Origin: JAJPJX01 sp964568355
GTDB taxonomy: Bacteria > Acidobacteriota > Terriglobia > Bryobacterales > Bryobacteraceae
DNA length: 5,873 bases
Direction of reading: 5' to 3'
NCBI GenBank assembly: GCA_964568355.1
Contig: CAZMRK010000467.1
Span: 1 to 5,873 of the forward strand
Shown: positions 1 to 5,873 of the stretch, piece after piece
Position numbering within the stretch: position 1 is the stretch's first letter
Layout: the number at the start of each line of letters is the position of its first letter
Program-made: the position numbers and the translations under genes
The notes under the pieces: generated by a model
Told to the model about the DNA's origin: nothing
Databases searched by the model: none
The model's input: only the letters and a program-made list of their open reading frames with translations

Positions 1-718
1 GACCAACCTGCCGGTTCGCGTCGGCGAGACAGTGGTGCCCGGCATCCAGAACTCGGCGGCCAGCACGATCATGACCATCGCCGATATGTCGCTGATCACG
101 GCGGAAGTGAAGGTGGACGAGACCGATATCGTGAGCGTCAAGCTGGAGCAGCCCGCCGATATCACGATCGACGCCATCCCCAACAAAGTATTTAAGGGCC
201 ACGTGATCGAGATCGGCAATACGGCCATCCTGCGGTCTACCGGTGTGGCCGCTTCCCAGAGCGCCGTTTCCAGCCAGGAGGCCAAGGACTTTAAAGTGGT
301 CGTCGCCATGGACAATCCGCCGGACGACGTGCGGCCCGGACTTTCCTGCACGGCCAAGATCACGACGGCGACCCGCCAGAAGGTGCTGACGATTCCGATT
401 CAGGCGCTGACCATTCGCCAGAAGGGCGATCTGGAACCGAAGCCCAAGGGCGGAAAGGGCCCGCAGGCCGCCACGGCACCCAATCCGGCGGCTGAGAAGG
501 CGCGCAAAGAAGAGATCCAGGGCGTGTTTGTGGTTGCCGGCGGCAAGGCTTCTTTCCGGAAGGTGGAAACCGGCATCACGGGAGCAACCGATATCGAAGT
601 GACCAATGGGCTGAAGGACGGAGAAGAGATCGTCACGGGCAGCTACCAGGTGATCCGTACCCTGCGCAACGAAGCCCAGGTGAAGGTAGATAATAAGACT
701 CCGGGCCAAAAAACATAG
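1..718 (+). CDS. Efflux transporter periplasmic adaptor subunit (HlyD/MacA-like), 5'-truncated
   Basis: C-terminal 238 residues of a membrane-fusion (adaptor) protein that links an inner-membrane transporter to an outer-membrane channel. The reading frame is open from base 2, so the gene begins left of the window; the internal GTG at 32 is not its start. Visible order: end of the lipoyl/hairpin region (G-E-T-V-V-P-G, then TIADMS, residues about 8-30), which resembles the MacA segment leading into the beta-barrel; beta-barrel with KVDETDI and a VRPGLSC turn (about residues 30-122); then the membrane-proximal domain ending in GLKDGEEIVTGSYQVIRTL. A Lys/Pro/Ala-rich low-complexity stretch (about residues 139-173) interrupts the membrane-proximal domain. 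The N-terminal membrane anchor or signal is out of view. An ABC ATPase follows 36 bases downstream on the same strand, favouring a MacA-type ABC adaptor over an RND adaptor. Family call is firm; substrate unknown. Confidence 0.88.
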   Translation, partial: TNLPVRVGETVVPGIQNSAASTIMTIADMSLITAEVKVDETDIVSVKLEQPADITIDAIPNKVFKGHVIEIGNTAILRSTGVAASQSAVSSQEAKDFKVVVAMDNPPDDVRPGLSCTAKITTATRQKVLTIPIQALTIRQKGDLEPKPKGGKGPQAATAPNPAAEKARKEEIQGVFVVAGGKASFRKVETGITGATDIEVTNGLKDGEEIVTGSYQVIRTLRNEAQVKVDNKTPGQKT

Positions 719-754
719 CCGGCAGGTAAATCCCAAGAGAGCGAGACGTAAGGC

Positions 755-1507
<753 letters not shown>

Positions 1508-1532
1508 GCGGCGAGGTCCGCCGCCGTCAGAG

Positions 1533-1612
1533 AAAAATCCGGGGACACGGCTGCCGCGCGTTGCAGGGGAACGAGTTCAAGACGCGTGGCCGCAGTGTCC
1601 CCGGATTTTTTT
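1533..1612. terminator. Long palindrome, probable bidirectional terminator between convergent genes
   Basis: The arms AAAAATCCGGGGACAC (1533-1548) and GTGTCCCCGGATTTTT (1595-1610) are perfect 16-base reverse complements. Pairing continues inward between 1549-1562 and 1581-1594 with two mismatches and two G-T pairs, leaving a loop of about 18 bases. A run of seven T (1606-1612) follows the GC-rich stem on the + strand. The matching A run (1533-1537) gives five T on the - strand, so the structure can end both the ABC transporter operon and the oxidoreductase gene arriving from the right. It lies 25 bases after the ATPase stop and 17 bases beyond the oxidoreductase stop. It is longer than an ordinary terminator and may also be a REP-like repeat element. 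The whole gap 1508-1629 holds nothing else that I can identify. Confidence 0.8.
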
Positions 1613-1629
1613 GAGAGCTGAAACGGACG

Positions 1630-2934
1630 CTACACTTCGAGCTTCCAGGGCGAACGATATTTCGCTTTCAGCATCGGCTTGGCGGCGTCCTGGGCGACGG
1701 TCCAGTTGTTCTCATCCCAATCCAGGCGAAGCTTGGAGCGCATGGCCACGTTGGCCAGGATACAGGCCGCCGAGGAGCGCACACAGGTCTCGATCTCGCT
1801 CATTGGCTTCTGGCGGCTCCTGATGCATTCCAGCCAGTTCTTCCAGTGGGGGACGTTCATCTGCCGCATCTCCGCATCGTCTTCCCAGACGGTTGCGCCC
1901 TTCGAGCGATTGTTCGGGATGAGCCGGCACATGCTGCGGTTGACGAAGATGGTGGCTTCGGTGCCGTGGATCATGGTGCCCGCACCCTGGTTCATACCGA
2001 ACATCGGCAGCGGATTGCAGGTGCGGCTTTCATAGCTGGCCAGGAACTTGGGATAGAAGAACGTCGCCAGCATGGTGTCCGGCGTTTGGGTATTGTCCTC
2101 GACGTAGAACTTACTACCCATGGCGTCGATGGCTGTGGGCATTACTTCGTTGAAGCATTGGTGCAGGGGGTCGATGAGGTGCACGCCCCAGTCGGTCATG
2201 GCGCCGCCGGCATAGTCCCAGAAGTAGCGGAAGGTGGGGAAGGTGGTCGTCTTGACGCCCCAGCGGTTCGCGTTGAAGGGGACGTCGGGCGCGGGTCCCA
2301 GCCACATATTCCAATCGAGATCGGTAGGCGCGGTGCTGTCTGCCGGATTGCCCCATCCGGCCTTTTTCGTGAGCCCGCTCTGAAACGCATGGCAGAAGGT
2401 GACGTCTCCGGCCGCGCCGTCCTTTACCAGTTCCGCGGCTTTCTTGAAATACCCGCCGGAGCGCTGCATGGTGCCGGCCTGGACGATGCGGTTGTATTTG
2501 CGCGCGGCCTGCACCATCTTCCGGCCCTCCTCGATGTAGACGCAGGCGGGCTTTTCCACGTACACATCCTTGCCGGCCTTGCAGGCCTCGACGGTCATAT
2601 AGGCGTGCCAATGGTCGGGAGTCGAGATGCAGACGGCGTCGAGCGACTTGTCGGCCAGAATATCGCGGAAATCCTTCACCGATTTGGGCTGGAACCCGCC
2701 GCGGCGCGCCGCCGCTTCCGCGCGCTCCAGATGAGGCTGGTAGACGTCACAGAGAGCCGCCGGCACAAGACCGGGGACCTTCATGGAATAGCCGAGATTT
2801 CCGGAGCCCATGGCGCCAAGGCCGATGAACCCGACCGCGACGCGGTCATTTGCGCCTTTCACGCTGCCCGTAAAAAGCGAAGTGGTGAACGCCGCGCTGG
2901 CGGCCGTAAGCATTTCTCGCCGGGAACTGCCCAT
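1630..2934 (-). CDS. Gfo/Idh/MocA family oxidoreductase with Tat signal
   Basis: NAD(P)-dependent dehydrogenase of the Gfo/Idh/MocA family, 434 aa, whose members usually act on sugars, inositols or glycosides. The N-terminus carries a twin-arginine signal: SRREML (residues 4-9), then a small and hydrophobic segment to about residue 28. The phenylalanine usual in the Tat motif is replaced by Met8. The Rossmann domain follows: GFIGLGAMG (35-43) with GxGxxG at 38-43, STPDHWH (104-110), and the VYVEKPA motif (124-130) with the family's catalytic-type Lys128. The C-terminal half has the landmarks LDWNMWLGPAP (206-216) and GGAMTDWGVHLID (243-255), where His252 sits at the usual active-site histidine position. 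This pattern fits the subgroup common in Acidobacteriota and Planctomycetota. The ATG is supported by a strong Shine-Dalgarno sequence. Export implies a periplasmic enzyme that carries its folded cofactor across with it. Substrate unknown; neighbours give no pathway context. Confidence 0.92.
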   Translation of the reverse strand: MGSSRREMLTAASAAFTTSLFTGSVKGANDRVAVGFIGLGAMGSGNLGYSMKVPGLVPAALCDVYQPHLERAEAAARRGGFQPKSVKDFRDILADKSLDAVCISTPDHWHAYMTVEACKAGKDVYVEKPACVYIEEGRKMVQAARKYNRIVQAGTMQRSGGYFKKAAELVKDGAAGDVTFCHAFQSGLTKKAGWGNPADSTAPTDLDWNMWLGPAPDVPFNANRWGVKTTTFPTFRYFWDYAGGAMTDWGVHLIDPLHQCFNEVMPTAIDAMGSKFYVEDNTQTPDTMLATFFYPKFLASYESRTCNPLPMFGMNQGAGTMIHGTEATIFVNRSMCRLIPNNRSKGATVWEDDAEMRQMNVPHWKNWLECIRSRQKPMSEIETCVRSSAACILANVAMRSKLRLDWDENNWTVAQDAAKPMLKAKYRSPWKLEV

Positions 2935-2938
2935 GATG

Positions 2939-2945
2939 ACCTCCT
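2939..2945 (-). promoter_or_regulatory. Shine-Dalgarno site of the Gfo/Idh/MocA gene
   Basis: On the - strand the sequence reads AGGAGGT, then CATC and the ATG at 2934. This is a near-perfect anti-16S match at a usual spacing, and it fixes the start codon that includes the twin-arginine signal. It is much stronger than the leaders of the other genes in this window. Confidence 0.85.
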
Positions 2946-2959
2946 AGGATCAAAATTGA

Positions 2960-2965
2960 ATTATA
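2960..2965 (-). promoter_or_regulatory. Candidate -10 box (TATAAT) for the Gfo/Idh/MocA gene
   Basis: A consensus TATAAT on the - strand lies 25 bases upstream of the start codon, in a short AT-rich island within GC-rich DNA. A start of transcription about 7 bases downstream would leave a leader of under 20 bases that still contains the Shine-Dalgarno sequence. No good -35 hexamer is seen at 16-18 bases spacing; that region is the GC-rich hairpin at 2979-3010. If real, the promoter makes the dehydrogenase independent of gyrB transcription. Confidence 0.45.
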
Positions 2966-2978
2966 TGCCCGTACGAGG

Positions 2979-3010
2979 GCGGCGCTGGCCGCAAGGCGGT
3001 CCGGCGCCGC
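2979..3010. other. GC-rich hairpin between gyrB and the oxidoreductase gene
   Basis: GCGGCGCTGG (2979-2988) pairs with CCGGCGCCGC (3001-3010) over 10 bases with one G-T pair. Inside it, CCGC (2989-2992) pairs with GCGG (2996-2999) around an AAG loop, with T3000 bulged. It begins 26 bases after the gyrB stop codon in the direction of transcription. No T run follows on the - strand, so it is not a standard intrinsic terminator. It could protect the gyrB mRNA 3' end, pause polymerase, or assist a Rho-type stop. It also occupies the -35 region of the candidate downstream promoter. Confidence 0.5.
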
Positions 3011-3035
3011 AACGGAGGGAGGCCCGGGGACCGGG

Positions 3036-5474
3036 TTACACGTCGAGGTTTTTCACGTCGAGCGCGTTTTCTTCGATGAATTTGCGCCGGTTCTCAACGT
3101 CTTCGCCCATCAGCGTGGAGAAGATCTCTTCGCTTTCCACCGCGTCTTCCAGGCGCACCTGCAGCAAGGTACGCTTGGCGGGACTCATGGTAGTTTCCGC
3201 CAACTGCTCCGCGTTCATCTCACCCAGGCCCTTGTAGCGCTGGACGGAGGCGTCCTTTTTGCCCTCGTTCTTGACGTAATTCAGCAGATCCATGGTGTTG
3301 GTCTGGGTGTCGCGACGGTCGTTCTTCACCACCACAAAGGGAGGCAGGTTGAAGACCGCAATCTGCCGCGCCAGAGCGCGGAAGCGGCGGAATTCCGCCT
3401 GGGAGGCGAGGCTGACGCTGATATGGCGCTCCGCATTGGTCGAATCGTGGAAGGTCACCATCCAGGCGTCGTGCTCCTCGTCCTGCTTGAGCTCAGGCGT
3501 GATCTGGGCCTGCTTCAGAGCGTTGAAGACCAGTTCCATGTTGGCCTTATCCTGGAAGTCGGCCTTGGCATCGACTTTCAGATGGACATCGGCCAGCGCT
3601 TCCACCACGCGCGCATCGCGCAGCTTGCGCTCGACCTTGAAGAACATCTGCTCATACTCGTCCAGGTTCATGAGGAAAGCGCGCAGTTCCCCGCCCTCCA
3701 GAGACTTGGCGGAGCCATTGCCGTTACTATTGATTTCCACCTTGAGATTCTCGGTGGCGCGGCGCATGATCTCGCGGGTGAACTCTTTTTCGTTCTTGAT
3801 GTACTTCTCGCTCTTCCCCTTCGTGATGCGGTCGAGCGGCGGCTGGGCGAGGTAGACCCGGCCGCGGGGGATGAGCTCGTTCATGTGGCGGAAGAAGAAC
3901 GTGAGCAGGAGGGTGCGGATGTGCGAGCCGTCCACATCGGCATCGGTCATGATGATGACCTTGCCGTAGCGCAGCTTGCTGACGTCGAAATCCTGCACAC
4001 CGATGCCGGTGCCCAGGGCGGTAATCATCGCCCGGATTTCCTCGTGGCCCAGCATCTTGTCATAGCGGGCTTTTTCCACGTTCAGGATCTTGCCTTTGAG
4101 CGGCAGGATCGCCTGGAACCTGCGGTCCCGGCCCTGCTTGGCAGTACCGCCGGCGGATTCGCCCTCGACCAGGAACAGCTCGCAGCGCTCCGGATCTTTT
4201 TCCTGGCAATCGGCCAGCTTGCCGGGCAGCCCTCCGGAATCGAGCGCGCCTTTACGACGCGTCAGGTCGCGGGCTTTGCGCGCCGCTTCGCGGGCCCGCG
4301 CGGCTTCAATGGCCTTGGAGACGATCTTCTTCGCCACCGAGGGATTTTTGTCGAAATACTCGCCGAGCTTGTCGTTTACAAACTCGACCATGTGTCCCTG
4401 AATATCGCTGTTCAGTTTGCCCTTAGTCTGGCCTTCGAACTGCGGCTGGGGCAGCTTTACGCTTACAACGGCGGTGAGGCCTTCGCGAACGTCATCGCCG
4501 GAGAGATTTTCCTTGACGTCTTTGAACAGATTCGCGGTCCCGCCGTACTTATTGATGGTGCGGGTGAGGGCGCTGCGGAAGCCACTCAAATGAGTGCCGC
4601 CATCCACCGTATTGATGTTATTGGCGAAGCTGAAGACGCTCTCCGAATAGGAGTCGTTGTATTGCAGGGCTACTTCCATGGTCAGGATACCGCCGCTGGG
4701 CAGCTCCTTTTCCGCCTCGAAGTGGATGGGCTTGTCATGGAGGACCGACTTGCCCCGGTTCAAGTGTTTAATAAACTCGGCGATTCCGCCGCTATACAGG
4801 AACTCGTGGCTCTTGGGCGGATCGACGCGCTCATCGGTAAGCGTGATCTTGAGGCCCTTGTTCAGAAAGGCCAGCTCACGCAGGCGCTGGGCCAGCGTAT
4901 CGTAGTTGAACGTGGTCACGTCCATGATGCTCCCGTCGGGTTTGAACGTGACCTTCGTGCCGGTCTTCCTGCCGGCCTTGCCGGCGCGCAGCAGAGGAGC
5001 TTTGGGCTGGCCTTTGGCGTACTCCTGAGTCCAGGTGAAGCCTTCCCGCCAGATCTCCAGCTCCAGCCACTCGGAAAGCGCGTTGACGCAGCTTACACCG
5101 ACGCCATGCAGGCCGCCGGAGACTTTGTAACTCTTGGAATCGAACTTACCGCCGGCATGCAGCCTGGTCATGACGACTTCGGCGGCAGAGATACCTTCTT
5201 CCGCATGCAGGCCTACGGGGATACCGCGACCGTCATCCTCCACCGTTACGGAGTTATCGATGTGTACGGTTACCTCGACGTGATGGGCATAGCCAGCCAG
5301 GGCCTCATCGACGGAATTATCGACAACTTCGTACACCAGATGGTGCAACCCCATCTCGCCGGTCGAACCGATATACATCGCCGGCCGTAGGCGCACTGCT
5401 TCCAGACCTTCCAATACTTTGATACTGGAGGAATCGTAGACTTCCGGGGTGGTGGTATTGACTTCGTTTGCCAT
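3036..5474 (-). CDS. gyrB: DNA gyrase subunit B
   Basis: ATPase subunit of DNA gyrase, which with GyrA introduces negative supercoils into DNA in the cytoplasm. The 812 residues match the long Gram-negative form (E. coli 804). The GHKL ATPase domain has catalytic-type Glu49, Asn53, Asp80 with DDGRGIP (80-86), Lys110 and GGLHGVGVSCVNALS (120-134). Arg143 in WREG matches the aminocoumarin-contacting Arg136 of E. coli. The transducer has the QTK loop (349-351). The TOPRIM domain has FLVEGESAGG (434-443; Mg-binding Glu437), LPLKGKILNVEKAR (457-470) and DADVDGSH (511-518). The long insertion characteristic of Gram-negative GyrB covers about 560-720 and includes a small Asn/Gly/Ser-rich patch (583-589). 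The tail has QRYKGLGEMN (745-754) and FIEENALDV (799-807). EGES replaces the EGDS of E. coli. GyrB rather than ParE is supported by length, insert, tail and adjacency to dnaN. The ATG gives YDSSSIKVLEGLEAV near the N-terminus as expected; the Shine-Dalgarno is poor. Confidence 0.98.
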   Translation of the reverse strand: MANEVNTTTPEVYDSSSIKVLEGLEAVRLRPAMYIGSTGEMGLHHLVYEVVDNSVDEALAGYAHHVEVTVHIDNSVTVEDDGRGIPVGLHAEEGISAAEVVMTRLHAGGKFDSKSYKVSGGLHGVGVSCVNALSEWLELEIWREGFTWTQEYAKGQPKAPLLRAGKAGRKTGTKVTFKPDGSIMDVTTFNYDTLAQRLRELAFLNKGLKITLTDERVDPPKSHEFLYSGGIAEFIKHLNRGKSVLHDKPIHFEAEKELPSGGILTMEVALQYNDSYSESVFSFANNINTVDGGTHLSGFRSALTRTINKYGGTANLFKDVKENLSGDDVREGLTAVVSVKLPQPQFEGQTKGKLNSDIQGHMVEFVNDKLGEYFDKNPSVAKKIVSKAIEAARAREAARKARDLTRRKGALDSGGLPGKLADCQEKDPERCELFLVEGESAGGTAKQGRDRRFQAILPLKGKILNVEKARYDKMLGHEEIRAMITALGTGIGVQDFDVSKLRYGKVIIMTDADVDGSHIRTLLLTFFFRHMNELIPRGRVYLAQPPLDRITKGKSEKYIKNEKEFTREIMRRATENLKVEINSNGNGSAKSLEGGELRAFLMNLDEYEQMFFKVERKLRDARVVEALADVHLKVDAKADFQDKANMELVFNALKQAQITPELKQDEEHDAWMVTFHDSTNAERHISVSLASQAEFRRFRALARQIAVFNLPPFVVVKNDRRDTQTNTMDLLNYVKNEGKKDASVQRYKGLGEMNAEQLAETTMSPAKRTLLQVRLEDAVESEEIFSTLMGEDVENRRKFIEENALDVKNLDV

Positions 5475-5512
5475 AAGTAAAGTTCTCGAACTGCAAAGCG
5501 GCCCAGCCCAGT

Positions 5513-5873
5513 TCAGATGCGCATGGGCATGACGACGTAGCGATAGCGGTCAGGTAACTCCTCGCCGGCGGGCCGCAATTCCCCGGCGCTCTTCTGATCC
5601 TTTAATTCGAAAGCGATCTCAGCCTGCGAGATCGCCCGCAGAAAATCCAGCAGGTACTGCGCGTTAAATCCAATCTCCAGGTCCGGGCCCTGGTAGTCGG
5701 CGGGGACACTCTCCTCGCTCTCTCCGGTCTCGACCGAAGAGGAATAAATCTTGACCTCGCCCTGGGTGAACTGCACCCGGATGGCGCGCGACCGCTCATC
5801 CGCAAACTGGGCCACACGCTCAATCGCCGAGCGGACCTCATCGCGATTCAACTTAGCCGTGTGCTGGTGATCT
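5513..5873 (-). CDS. dnaN: DNA polymerase III beta subunit (sliding clamp), C-terminal part
   Basis: C-terminal 119 complete codons of the ring-shaped clamp that tethers DNA polymerase III to DNA. The frame is open to the right edge, so the gene starts outside the window; an in-frame TTG at 5851 is not its start. The visible segment is the third clamp domain. Counting from the internal Asn-Arg-Asp near the edge, it shows RVAQFADERSRAIRV, the strand and turn pattern ending in DYQGPDLEIGFNAQYLLDFLRAI, and the terminal YVVMPMRI. That last motif matches the E. coli tail (YVVMPMRL), which forms part of the pocket binding the clamp-interacting peptides of polymerases and repair proteins. The stop is TGA at 5513-5515. 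gyrB begins 38 bases further on, on the same strand, so the two are probably cotranscribed. Confidence 0.96.
   Translation of the reverse strand, partial: DHQHTAKLNRDEVRSAIERVAQFADERSRAIRVQFTQGEVKIYSSSVETGESEESVPADYQGPDLEIGFNAQYLLDFLRAISQAEIAFELKDQKSAGELRPAGEELPDRYRYVVMPMRI

Noticed and set aside
1846..3237. 463-codon open frame on the + strand opposite the oxidoreductase and the end of gyrB
   Set aside because: It overlaps two well-supported genes and their intergenic gap, has no family motif, and is explained as an antisense shadow.
3423..5390. 655-codon open frame on the + strand opposite gyrB
   Set aside because: It lies entirely antisense to an unmistakable gyrB. It shows no recognisable domain, and its composition is what a GC-rich gene gives on the complementary strand.
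5481..5492. AGTTCTCGAACT as a LexA-type operator
   Set aside because: The half-sites are in the opposite order and spacing from known LexA boxes (GAAC-N4-GTTC or GTTC-N7-GTTC), so I do not call an SOS operator.

Overview
The window looks like chromosomal DNA from a GC-rich, Gram-negative-type bacterium. Acidobacteriota (Bryobacter/Solibacter-like) is my best guess, but it is an inference. It rests on three things: a GyrB with the long insertion in its C-terminal half, a Tat-exported Gfo/Idh/MocA oxidoreductase of the kind abundant in Acidobacteriota and Planctomycetota, and a MacA-like adaptor encoded next to a stand-alone MacB-type ATPase. No rRNA, tRNA, CRISPR array, transposase or phage gene was seen.

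Left part, + strand (1-1507): the 3' part of a periplasmic adaptor (HlyD/MacA type), then 36 bases later a complete MacB-type ABC ATPase. These are two parts of a tripartite efflux or export system. The permease is not in view and must lie upstream or elsewhere. The pair ends at a large palindrome (1533-1612) that can act as a bidirectional terminator and may also be a REP-like repeat.

Right part, - strand (1630 to the right edge): in transcription order, the C-terminal third of dnaN (sliding clamp), complete gyrB (DNA gyrase subunit B), and a Tat-signal Gfo/Idh/MocA dehydrogenase with its own Shine-Dalgarno sequence and a TATAAT -10 box. dnaN and gyrB are only 38 bases apart with no recF between them. 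dnaN next to gyrB suggests the dnaA/oriC neighbourhood, with dnaA perhaps beyond the right edge (inference).

The genes form three functional units: an envelope efflux operon, the replication pair dnaN-gyrB, and a probably independently transcribed exported dehydrogenase. The two strands converge at the 1533-1612 palindrome. I see no previously undescribed system. The points most worth a second look are that palindrome, the missing recF, the GC-rich hairpin upstream of the dehydrogenase promoter, and a Glu in GyrB at the position of E. coli Asp426.
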